Source of the DNA: Iris pallida
Lineage: Eukaryota; Streptophyta; Magnoliopsida; Asparagales; Iridaceae
Length of the DNA stretch: 64,000 nt
Assembly: GCA_029216955.1 (NCBI GenBank)
Contig: JANAVB010015600.1
Coordinates: forward strand, 29,534,778-29,598,777
Reading direction: 5' to 3'
This document shows, in pieces, positions 23,734-35,464 of this stretch. The position numbers and the translations under genes are program-made. Within the stretch, counting starts at the first letter, position 1; each line of letters begins with the position of its first letter. The notes beneath the pieces were generated by a model, which did not search any database, was not told the DNA's origin, and saw only the letters and a list, made by a program, of their open reading frames with translations.

Positions 23734-23953
23734 TGTTTTTGTGGTAGCCCATACAGGTCAAGATAAATTGTTTGGTTACTTTACCGTACCAAGCAAGCCT
23801 GCGAATAGGATTAGAAGTCTAGGATCTCATCCACATACTTGACCTCTTTCCTAAATTTTATCTACCGCTTGACTCATCGATTGCATCTTGCTTGATTCCT
23901 TTTATCATAAATTCTTATTTTTCCTTCGTGCTTGCTAGAGATTGACCCTACTA
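23734..23953 (+). promoter_or_regulatory. Element B leader with conserved junction motif
   Basis: TGTTTTTGTGGTAGCCCATA followed by CAGGTCAAG sits immediately after the LTR, matching the motif at the same place in A and E. The leader continues to the CACTA insertion point, with no ORF of note. Confidence 0.5.
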
Positions 23954-24239
23954 CACTACAACAAAAAACCCTTTTAATGACGCTCGATAAGACGTATTGA
24001 TGACGCCTGATACCAAAGCGTTATAAAAGTTCAAAATTCCTTTTTTCTATGACGGTTTGGGCTAATTCTGGGCTTTTTATAACGTTTTTAAAACAAAGCG
24101 TTATTAATATTTTAGAGCGGTGGCAAACTTGTAATAAACTTTCTATAATATATTCCATCCCTCCACGATCTTATTCAGAAAAACTCTCCATCTCCTTGCT
24201 CCCCTTCTGCCCCCTCTTCCCGCCTCTCCCCAAACCCTA

Positions 24240-25045
24240 AAATTTTCCTCTCTTTCACCTCACCCCTGCCGCCTCTCCCTCCGCCGCACAAAGCCTGTCG
24301 CCCCTCTCATCACCGTCCGATCGCCCACCCCCAATCCAAACCCCACCTCCACCTCCTCCTCCTCCAAATACCTTCTCTCTCCCAAGACGTAACCAAACTC
24401 TGCAACGACAATAACATCTCCCAGGCCCTCCACCTCCTCTCCCCGCCGAACCCTTTCCCGTACTCCGACACCGTCAGCATCCTCCTCAGCTCCATCGGCC
24501 AAAACCAAGACATCGAGGCCGGACGCAGGCTCCACGCCCTCATCTCCAGCTTCGACCGCCTCATGTCCGACCCGGTCATCACCACCCGCCTCCTCACGAT
24601 GTACTCCCTCTGCTCCTCCCCCTCCGACTCCCGGGCCCTCTTCGACTCCCTCCACGACAGGAACCTCTACCACTGGAACGCCATGATCAGCGGCTACTCC
24701 AGGAACGAGCTCTGGGCCGAAGCCGTAGCCCTCCTCGAGCTTCTGCTGACGTCCACCGACCACAGGCCCGACAACTTCACCCTCCCGTGTGTCCTCAAGT
24801 CCTGCGGAGGGCTCTCGGACGCGCGCTTGGGCGGGGCCATGCACGGGATGGGCGCCAAGTTGGGACTGAGCTGCGACAGCTACGTTGCCAACTCCCTCGT
24901 ATCCATGTACGGGAAGTGCGGACTCATCCGAGAGGCGGTTCGGGTGTTCGAGACTATGCCGAAGAGGAACCTGGTCTCTTGGAACTGCCTGGTTTCTGGG
25001 TTTTGCGAGAGCGGGCTCATTCTGGAAGGGTTCCAGAATGAGCAA
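24240..25045 (+). pseudogene. Captured fragment of a PLS-class PPR protein gene
   Basis: One frame stays open from at least 24240 past the first internal ATG at 24563 to about 25045. It encodes DVTKLCNDNNISQALHLL, then IEAGRRLHALISSFDRLMSD, VITTRLLTMYSLC, DRNLYHWNAMISGYSRNEL, PDNFTLPCVLKSCGGLSD, SYVANSLVSMYGKCGLIREA and KRNLVSWNCLVSGFCESGL. These are P, L and S type pentatricopeptide repeats, sequence-specific RNA binders of chloroplasts and mitochondria. From memory the order resembles Arabidopsis At1g18485. The fragment is GC-rich against AT-rich surroundings and runs into non-PPR sequence after ILEGFQNE, with no C-terminal E/DYW region. It is a broken copy; the 261-codon frame on the other strand is a shadow. 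Confidence 0.8.
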
Positions 25046-25888
25046 ACTGATTTTTTAAACCTTAGTTTTGAAAGCAAACTGGTTTTGATCATATCTGCAT
25101 TTCCTCCCCGTCTCCCTTCATCAATTAGATATTCTATTGTGATTCTTTTATATGGATCTTGCCTTTGTTTTTGTTCAGTCCTCCTTAAAGCTAATAAATG
25201 TTGGGGTCAGCTAAAAATCCGAAAAATGGTTCTCCTCAGTCTTCAGGAAAAAAAAAGTTTTTTTGCAATCTTCAGAAATACGGATCTTTGCAATATTCAA
25301 ATTCTAAGCCAAGTAAAATCTGAAAGTACATTAACCCCTTCTTCATGGGGTTGCCAAATTTCTTTTTTTTTGCTAGGATTTTTACCATTTAGTATCAGAA
25401 CTTCAGCTGAAAGCCATTTTGGTCAAACGATAATTGCAATACCTTATATTCCAGTAGTGAATTCATTTCGTGCATATTGTAATTCCATGTAAAGTTGCTA
25501 CAATTGATTATTTACCAGTTAATGTGACCGCATATTTGAATATGTTGACAGCTTTCATGTAGCTTGGTAGTGAAATTCTTCTATCAGGATGTAGGTGTGT
25601 TGTTTTACTATTAGCCGCTATTTTAATGTCTTTGATGCTGTTTATGTATGAGAAAGCTTGTGCATCTGGGTTTTTTTTCCTTTAACTTATACAATACGAG
25701 ATAGGTTCAAAAATTTTTGTTATCTTTGTTTCATATTCTTATTTGTTACAAAACCTATTTTCTTTAGTTGATTCATAGAGTTGGTACTGAAAAAGTATCT
25801 ACTTCATGATTTAATCAATTGATTTCTTTCTATTTGCATCTTGAAATAATCCTCCATTTGTTTGACATGCAGTTCACTTATTTTGTAG

Positions 25889-26199
<311 letters not shown>

Positions 26200-27299
26200 T
26201 TTAGGTGACAACACTTATTATGTTTATATGCTTGGTGAGAAATTCTCATGCATTGCATTAGCTAACCGTCTATAAATATGTTGAGCAATGGTATGTATGA
26301 GTATCTACTTTATCCAGATAGCTTTTTCTATTATCATTTTACTGTTTGAATATGTTGGTAAATATAGACATACAGCATGTGAATAAATAATGTTATACTG
26401 TGTATTAATATACCTTTGAGGTTGACTTTTATCCATCGTTGTCACACTAATTAACAATTTAATCATTTAGATCAAAATGGTCAACAATTTTATCAATTAG
26501 GTTGGATAAACCGGTTTATAGAGCTGTATAATGGGGGCACTTGGTTCATAACTACATTTAATCAGGGCGAGTATGCAGAATGCTGATTCGACGCCCCAGT
26601 TTCCAGTATATTGCTAGTTTTTGTAACTCAGTTTAATCACTTTCATATGTGGTTTCGGTATAGCCCAATAACCGGAATCATGACTTCACTCTCCCTTTCC
26701 CTCGTCCCTTTTCAAACTCTCTTCCTTACCCTAAGTTCGTCTAGACTAGCAATAGCCCTTCACCCCTCGTTGGATCCTGTGGCGAATTTTTGAATTCAAC
26801 AGTGACCAAGATCTGACAAGGGCATGCGCTTGCCGGCAGTTCAAACTTCTAGAAAATTTCCTCTTATTCTTCTCCTTTTTCCTTTATCACCATTTTATGA
26901 ATGTAAAACTGATGTTTTCTTCCTTCATCCAATGCTCTGTTGTGTTTTTATTTTTTATTTTATGGTTTTACTCTTTGAATTATCTTGTTTTCTCCCTTTG
27001 CCTTCTCTTATTTTGCCTTCACCTTCGTAGAAACACACATTACCATCTTCTCAATCATCTTCAATATTTTTGCCTTTAACATGAGCTTGCCATCGTTCAA
27101 AACAAAAGATTAAATACCTGATGTAGATGCAAACTCTTCAATATTTCAGCCTTTTAGACTTTTAGTTTTACTAATATAGTTTGATGATTGTAAGTTCATT
27201 GTAGTTTTACTTTGCAAGTCTTGTAAGTTCATTGTAGCAATTTGTTCTGATGCCACCTGAATTGATAATTGTATTTATCGATGTTGAATTTAATTCCTT

Positions 27300-27360
27300 T
27301 CCAGGTTTAGTCGGTGCAGTTCTTGCATTGGTTGCTCGAAGTGTCTTTGCAACAGGTATG
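27300..27360 (+). pseudogene. Possible third captured exon
   Basis: Between TTCCAG and GTATGC an open stretch of about 50 bases reads LVGAVLALVARSVFAT, hydrophobic like a membrane segment. Splice-site context is the only other support. The parent gene is not recognised. Confidence 0.3.
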
Positions 27361-28150
27361 CTAACTCTTTATTTAATGTAAACTAGAACTAACTTTGATA
27401 TTTATGCTTCCATCATTTGATTGCATTCTTTGAGTGGCCTCACATTTGATTGTATTCTTTGAGTGGCCTGTTTCTTTCATTCTTTGAGTGGACTGTTTAT
27501 TACTACAGGTAGGTATTTTATTGCATTCTTAGATTCAATGTATATGAAAGTATTTTATTACTTGATCCTCAATTGCTAGTTTCTTGTTGGAAACTTGGTA
27601 CCAACTCTTAAGACATGAGGTGGCCTTTTGGTAATATTTTTCATACCAAATAGAAAAGTACGACTAGTCTTGGTCAAGATTGGAGAAATGAGGCTCAACT
27701 TCTTTGAATCAAATGTCTTATATAGATTTGAGAATTATGATGAAAATTTATGTGTTTGACAATAAACTGCAATTTTTTGCTCAACATATTTTAGAAAGAT
27801 TGGAGAAATGAGGCTCAACTTTGTAAGGTAAAATATGATATTCAAAATAAGAATACGAGTACATTTTATAGTAATCTTTAGTTGCCTGCTCTGGAGTAAC
27901 TCTCCTTTATCCAATTGTGAGGTGATATTTTTGTGTTCTTGACCGGTCTGGATGGCTCATTGGTTGGGGAGTTTCCTAGGTACTGTTATCCCTAACTATA
28001 AGTTACATGTTGGTGCTGCTTGAGAAGTTTGATGCTGGCTGCTCAGCTTCCAATGTAATCTTTTTAAAGCTTATTCATGTTGATTTAAGAGAATGTACTG
28101 TCAAGTTTATTCATGCTTCCAATGTAATCTTTTTTTTTGTTTTTTTTCCA

Positions 28151-28303
28151 GCTTTCCTTCTTTCATATGTGGACCAATCAATTGCAAGAGACATTAAATT
28201 CAAACAAACGAGGATACTACTTTTTTCCATAAAGATTTTAGCAGTTGGAGAACCTTTAGTCCCTGATAGTCCAACAGAGCTCTGGGTGCAGGTTTTTTGG
28301 TAG
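28151..28303 (+). pseudogene. Possible captured exon near the CACTA 3' end
   Basis: After a T-rich tract and TTTTCCAG, the frame reads FLLSYVDQSIARDIKFKQ and on to a TAG at 28301-28303. It looks like a terminal exon. I do not recognise the family. Nearby, the words TTCCAATGTAATCTTTTT (28059 and 28119) and TGTAAATGTATATATGTATT (28305, 28325) are locally duplicated. Confidence 0.25.
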
Positions 28304-28749
28304 TTGTAAATGTATATATGTATTTGTAAATGTATATATGTATTTGGATATTCTATTTTGAGAATGTAATGAAGATGTTGATATGTACTCTATTTTGAGA
28401 AATGTAATAAAGATGGTGATATATAATGTTAATTTGATTTTTAGGCCTGACAATTATATGGACTGATTTGGATATGCTAATTTGAATAGTATAAAGTGTT
28501 ATAAATGTGCTGCATTGAGCCTATATATGTTATCTATTCATGACGTTTTAAATTGTTCTGAATTGTGCACTATATATTAACTATTCATAACGCTTTTATA
28601 GAAACTATTCATGACGGTTATTTTATGACGCTTTTAAAAAATATTTATAACATCCGTTTTCATGACGGTTGCTGTAGAAAAAAAAAGCGTCATGGTTCGT
28701 CATTAATGACGCTTTTTAGCCGTCCTTAAAAGGGTTTTTTGTTGTAGTG

Positions 28750-29644
28750 CTAGTTAGATGTCCCAAAACACCCTTAGCTTAATTTTTTAAGTTGGGTAGA
28801 ATACCCCACGACCTGACACACCCTTGACCGTTAAGGGAATACAAATAGTATTATCTAGACCATAGGGACTAGAGGAAATTTAACCCATTTAGTCAACCCA
28901 GCCGTGGTCAATAAAACCGTAGAAAAAAATGGTATAGGAATAACGAGACTTAGATCCTTAAGACACTTAGACTAATCAATCGTTATTTCAATCTTAATCT
29001 CACGTGCCTATATTTTTACTATCTAGACTAATGATGCTAATGTAGCCTAGTTTTTGCAAGCTTATTCTTTTATCGAGCTTGTTCAAGACATACGTTATTG
29101 GGTCGCTCCCACTAACATATTGTCTAATCAGAATCGGTGCATGATGGTCTGATCAACCGAGTGCACTTTGGTTCGCTTTTATCTATCGTTCTACGTGGAT
29201 GGGGACATAGCTAAACTTATCCTCTAGAGTCCCATCCGCGACTGCCTTGACAACTCCTTTTGAATTATTCGGTCGCCTTTGAACCACGTATTCGTATTCG
29301 ATAACGCCTCCTTCGAACTCTATATTGCGTTCGCCTTCACCTATTTTAGAAGGACGAAAGCGTCGTACTAAAACTCTACTAACTGTCCTATCACCATGAC
29401 CATTACCACAAAATGTAACCATATCTTTGTCTTGAACTACTCGATCTTTCCCTCGACACTAAATTTATAATCTTGACTTTCTAATCACTTGAATTTAAGA
29501 GTGATTACAATCGTCTCTTAATCATACCCTCAACCTAGACTACGACCATATAAACTTCTTTGAACCCTCCTATCTACTGTTGTGCCTTCTCACCCCCTCC
29601 TAATTCTTAATTTCGAGGACGAAATTCTTTTAAGTTGGGTAGGA
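28750..29644 (+). other. Element B 3' internal region and polypurine tract, non-coding
   Basis: No convincing reading frame was found. A 79-codon minus-strand frame (29422-29183) has no recognisable product. The end carries TTCGAGGACGAA (29612-29623) and the polypurine tract AAGTTGGGTAGGA (29632-29644) abutting the LTR. A near-duplicate TTTTTTAAGTTGGGTAGAAT lies at 28783, just after the CACTA end. Confidence 0.65.
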
Positions 29645-32247
29645 TGTAAAACCCCTAAATTTTCTACTATTTTCTTTATTATTAAATTTGGTACGATTTA
29701 AAATTTTGTATTGTACGTCGCATAGTCGTATTATACGTCGCGCACGAAATTTTATTTTTCGTAGTTGCTCGTCAAGTGCGAATATGTGCGAGCGTACATA
29801 TTTTAGAAAAATATTTTTTTCTATTTTATTATACACTTTCAAAATATTATATAATTATTATTCTTGCTATAAAAAGCCTTTTTGTTTTTAGCAGTTATTA
29901 ATCATAAATAATATTTTATTGTATACTAGGAAAAGCATAATTATGTAAAAAATATTTGTGCATACATATATTTCGTAATTATTTATTAGTCTATTTTAAA
30001 TTAAAATATAATTTTCGAGATTTATTAATATTAATATTTTATTATTCAAAAAGATATTTAAAAATAATTATTATTTTTGAAATTATTATTATTGGTATTT
30101 TGAAAAATATATTTGGAAGTTATTGTGGCCATTTGAATCTTGATTTGATTTTTAGATTTATTTAAATAGATTAAATTAATATCTATAATTGAGATTGGAT
30201 TTAATTGATTTGATTTTAAACTAAGAGAATTTGATTTGATTTAAATTAGATTTGGATTTGGATTTGGATTTGGATTTGATTGCTTTTAAATTAAATTAGA
30301 AAATATCTAAATTGGGTTTAAAGGAATCCTAATTCTTATCTAATTGGAAATTCCCACATCCTATAAATAGGCAGGTACTCCTCCATATTATTTTCACCAC
30401 AAATCATCTTTCAAATCATCCTTGTCAAAATTTCTCTATTTTTTCGTTATAAATTCAGCCTCAATTTTCAAAGGTTGTAGCAACTTCGAATGACCATAAC
30501 TCCCAACTTCGGACTCCTTTTGACCTCCAATTTTTTTTGTTGGAATCGTATTGAGGTATATTTTCTGAAAGTAAATTTTATTTTCATAAATTCGGAACTT
30601 AATTTTCTGGAAAATTTGTGGAGTGTCAGTGGTCCGAAATCTGATACGTTTTAGTGTTTTTGAGATTCTGGGAGAACCAGGAATCAGAATCACGATCCGT
30701 TTGAAGTTTCGGAATATTGACAGAAAAATACATATCATATATTTTTCCCAAAATTTTTCCAGAATATTTTATTTTTGGTTTTTATTTTAGAAGTTTGTCA
30801 CATCGTCTGAGTTATCTTGTGTAGCCCTGTGACTATTCTGTACCCAACGGGATTGTCGGTTTCACCAGCAAGGACCTCAGGCAAGACACCTTGCCATTTG
30901 CTGTTTATTTATTTTAGCTCATATTTCATGCATTAGTATTATTTTTTTTATGCAAAATAAACTGTGATACATGGCTTAACCTGTTAGAACTTACTGTTCA
31001 TTTATATTTCATGCTGTGTATTATTTTCTTACAAATTAAACCTAAATTTAAGGAAACGCCTTATGTGTTGCATTTATTGGCCTTGACACGTTGTACCACG
31101 AAGTTGTGTGTCGCATGTAGGACACGAAAGTGCGTGATTGGCTGGCCACCAGTACATACAAGCCGTGCGATAGGAATAACCGCTAATAGAATTGCATGCT
31201 AGTTTGACTTAGTGGTTATAGATGTTAATGTTGTGGATACAACATGGTAGGCATTGGGCGGGAAGGACAATTCCTTAGCGTATGGGCTTCGATGCACTTT
31301 CCCTTGTGACCCGGACTCTCCGCTGGAGATACGGGATTGATGACCCATGATTACTGACGGCCACTGACGATTCTCCGGAACGTCATGCTCTTACTGATGG
31401 GGCCTCTGGTGCCCAAGGGGGACTATGCCGATCCTATTTAGCCAGGGCCCAGGCGTAGGAAGGATTGTTCTTAAATACATTTCACTTAGAACGGTTAGGC
31501 ACCTTTATCCGTTAGGTATGAGTACTTTTGGTTTGGGTACTTGTATCTAACCGTGGCTTGGAATAATAACTTATCGTGGATTAGTTTGCCACATCTTGTC
31601 CTTGTTTGGTTGTAGGTGTGACTTACTACTTCGATGAGAAGGTATTGGACCTTGTTGGGGTCCGGATACCATATTGGATTATTAGCATGAAAAGATACGT
31701 TACTGTGAATTAGTTTACCATCTCCTGTCCTTGTTTGGTTGGGAGGATGGTACGCTCGTACAGTAGGTGCGTATTGGACCATGTTATAATTCAATTGACT
31801 TATTTATTTGAGCAATATTTATTCAGTTTATATGGCATGATATTATGTGTCTTGTTACGTCCCTCTGAGGACCTGGTTATCTCTCCAGGTGTGTGCTATT
31901 GTCTTTCGCAGGTGTTCTAGCTCTAGCCATGATCCGCTCTATTTCTTCGAGGATGATTGCATTTGGATCGTCTTCACTTCGCTCGCCAAAAATCATTTCT
32001 TTACTCATGTATTTTTCTTTACTTGTTGGTAGTAGATTTGTCTCCGCCCAACATATTGTATCAAGACAAATTCATAGTTGATTATAGGATACCTTTTATT
32101 CTTGTGGATGAGATTAGTTATGGTTCTACTGCATTTTATAGCTTATTTATTTATACGAGGCTTCCATATATTGGGGTATACTTCGTATGAATACAGCTGG
32201 CATGTCTACGTTCCTAGTCCTACGTATTTTGGGACTGGGGCATTACA
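29645..32247 (+). repeat. Element B 3' LTR, 2603 bp
   Basis: It begins TGTAAAACCCC and ends GGGGCATTACA, and is collinear with 21137-23733 with few differences along its length. A TATA box CCTATAAATAGG lies at 30360-30371. Confidence 0.9.
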
Positions 32248-34761
32248 GATTCATCTCTCAAAACTTTTCTTTTCTCCACCAAACTCTTCCATTCTTGCAA
32301 GGAGAAGGAGCTACGAGCAAGGAGGGGTGTCCATTTGGTAGAAGAGTCTGTGTCGGATTCGTGTCCTTGGGAGTTTTCATTGGGAAACCACTCCTAATAG
32401 GTATATTTCTATCAAATCTTGTCTTTACATATATTATTTGTGGATTTGACCCATAGGAACCCACCCCCAATGTTAGTATCACCCTTTAGAATCTTTTAGA
32501 GGCTCATTAGAGTCCTCATTTGGTATTTGCATTGAGATTTGTGTCCTCCATGGAGAGATTCCAAAGGAGGCACACCATGTGTTTAAGAAAATGCCAAAAT
32601 GGACCTATTGATGTTTAATTTCAGTTTTAGATATGATAGAGGTAAGTTTAGACATGGTAGAGATGTCTTCTATAGTTTTCATTTGGTTTCCTACAAGTTT
32701 GGGCATGTGTTTTTGGCCTACATGTCATATTTATAGGTATCTATATGTTATTTGTATATATTGAGATAATGTGGACTATTTTAGGCTATTTGATATATTT
32801 ATATGTATATATATGTGTGGTGGTGGCTTTTTGCGTATGAGGGTGATGGGGGATCATGCCTACCTATTTGGTTTGTGGGTTGGTATGGTTGTGAGAGTTT
32901 GAGAGTGTGTGTTTGATGAGGGTATGAGAGTGAGTGGGTTATTAGTGGTTGTGTGTTTTGTGTGGGTTTGATTGTGTTGGAGTGTGATTTCGAGTGTGTT
33001 GGAAGGGAAATTATATAGAGTGGTTTGAGGGGTTAGTAGAGGATGTTGTGTGGGGTGTATAGAGGAGCTTTGGGGTGATGGGGGCTGCACTAGGCAGCAC
33101 CACAACAGCCCCAAATGCTGCACTATACAGCAGCAATGAGAGGGAGCAGCAGCAGCCATAGGTTGTACTGTAGCAGCAGTATGCTGTTGTATCCAAGAGC
33201 AGCAGCAGTAGCAAGATGGCCGCTTTGGGCAGCCATCCCCCCGCCATTGTTCCCATGTGTGTGTGTGTGTGTGTGTGTTTTGGTGAGTTGTATAGTGGTA
33301 TACATATATGTATATAAGTAAGTATGTTATTTAGTTAGATATGTTGGATAATATGGTTAGTAGGTAATATGTTAGATTATATGTTAGTGTCCTTGTGGGT
33401 GTGTGTGTGTTAGTGTCTTGAGTAGGATACCAAGTCGGTATCTTGGGTTGGATACTAGAAGTATAGGATTAGTTAGATGTATATAGATAGTATCCTAAAT
33501 AGTTAATATCTTAGTTGGTATCATAAGTGGGATACCTTGGTAAGGTATTGGATTACCTTGGAGGGTATTAGGATACTGGACAAGGTAATGGGGTTTACAT
33601 ATAGGTAAGGGTAAGGTATTAATAGGCTACTAGTAAGATACTAAGATAAGTGATTAGTCTAGTCAAAGGGTTAATTAGGATCTAATTAGCCTAGGTTAGT
33701 AGACTATCTACTAGCCTAAGCTAAATATTACTAGGGTAAAGGATATGACCATATATCTAAGGCAATGGGGTTAACTTGGTAGATTATGGTTAGAACTATG
33801 ATAACTTGGTAAGTAAAGGTTAGAAATAGGCTTCTTGGTCTAGTTTGACCAAGGTTGACTATTTTGACTAAAAGTCAACATAGAGTCAACATCCAACCTA
33901 GAATGGACTAGGAGTTGACCAGTTGACCAAAAGTCAACTATCAACCTTTGACCTAGATTGACCTAGGTTGACTCAGATTGACTCAGAATAACCTAGTATG
34001 ACCTAGTATGATCTAGTATGTCCTAGTTTGACTTAGTTTGACGTGCTTTTACTTATAAAACTTTATATTGATGCAACATTCCATCTTTAGGTACTCGAGA
34101 CACTGTATTGGACTCAGTTGACATTTTTCATCACTTCTCAGGCGAGTACATTCTCTGATAACTTTTCCAATTTACGATAACTGTTAAGATCCATGTACTT
34201 AGTGTAGATATACTTGTTCTTGACACATTGGTCACACGGATTGGTATTTATGGATCCCGACATGAGATGTTATTCCTTGGCTTCCTTGGCGTACATTGTG
34301 TAAGCCCCTTGTAGTTCTTGTGCAAGTTATAGACACCGATTCTCGAGGAGACTTGCTACCTTTTTGTAGAATTCTGTGTCATAATGTGTCTTATTTGGAT
34401 ACACTCTACCAGTCGGGACGGGGAGTATTAGTGTAGATATGTGGTCAATTCCCTATGGTGCAACTATTGTGATTGTGAGTGTTGATCACATACACCATGC
34501 GTATGATTAACCAGGCCATAAAGCTATTGTGTAAGTACCAAAGTCGGCCACATATCGAAGCTATTATTCACACACCTAGATAGATGATTCTTGATTCTTA
34601 TACATGCCATGATCAGTTTTACTTGCCATTATTCTCTCTCCAGTTTACAGCTTTTACCTTGCCATGCTACTTACATGTACATTCCATTCTCTTGTATATA
34701 CTCTCTATTTACAGTCTCGTAGCATTTGTCATATCTTGTGAACTGTTGTTAGTAGATTGTG
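32248..34761 (+). repeat. Element C 3' LTR, second segment
   Basis: The LTR resumes after B with the duplicated GATTC. It contains a (GT)n run (33258-33279), a block rich in CAGCAG words (33080-33240), a TTGAC-rich cluster (33838-34035), and the GGCGAGTACATTCTCTGAT motif at 34141. From there to 34440 it aligns with LTR F. The segment stops where element D begins. Small open frames here are not supported as genes. Confidence 0.65.
33838..34035. promoter_or_regulatory. W-box-like TTGAC/GTCAA cluster in LTR C
   Basis: The stretch TTTGACCAAGGTTGAC through GACTTAGTTTGACG contains more than ten TTGAC or GTCAA cores. It is homologous in position to the clusters in LTRs A and F, upstream of the shared GGCGAGTACATTCTCTGAT motif. 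Confidence 0.45.
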
Positions 34762-35464
34762 TGTAGTGCCCCATCCCGCTCAGTCAATCGGAGGAATGGA
34801 AACGCCGACGAAGTTCGAACTTAGCCTTGTAACGGCTGCTTGAAGACATCGCTTGGTCGAGGCGACTCGTCGCTCAGGTGGGGTAGTTTCGGTGAACTTG
34901 CCTCATCTTAGCCTTCACATAATAAATCACATGTTTTTAACTTGTACAAGTAGGCTTGATAATAAAAGAGACGAATCCACATAGCTAAGGGAATAATCCC
35001 GACGTGTCGGATTGAGATAGAACATGGAAAGGTCCAACGGTCGGCTTAGAGTTGGTGCACGATGTGCTTTGAAAATGACACTCGATCCTTCGTCCCGTGG
35101 CTTGGGAGAAGGAAAGTTGGTTGAGTAGGCGAAGTTATGAATGTAGCCTAAGTCAAAGGCGTCGCCCGCATAAATGCTTCATAAAGCATGTACGGTCCCA
35201 TCGTCCAAGGCTTGGCATAGCCTTGGCTTGCCCCATGAGTTAAGTTGTATTGCACGGCTTATGACATAAGTCTAGGCACCCAAATGACTTGGTCGTTCAG
35301 AAGTCGAACGCATGTGCGACACGTTTCCGCAATGCGAGGCTTGACGCAGCCTTTGCTCGTTGAGTCGTTGTGCGTTTAAGTTAGGCAAGTTATGTTAGGC
35401 TATCAGAATAGTAGCAAGTACGGTCCTACGAATTCTACGACTAGGTATAACAATATAGTCTTAC
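34762..35464 (+). repeat. Element D 5' LTR, left segment
   Basis: This matches the reverse complement of the D' LTR outer ends (near 37883 and 42786): CAGTCAATCGGAGGAAT, GAACTTGCCTCATCTT and CTTCACATAATAAATC recur in order. It breaks at ATAGTCTTAC, and the LTR continues at 42787 with CTTACGGTCTCAAGG. Confidence 0.85.

Noticed and set aside
24260..25045. A 261-codon minus-strand frame
   Set aside because: It is the antisense shadow of the PPR fragment; Val/Gly/Glu-rich content results from GC-rich third positions on the other strand.
29183..29422. A 79-codon minus-strand frame as a pol remnant of element B
   Set aside because: No protease, RT or integrase motif, and it is opposite to the element's direction.
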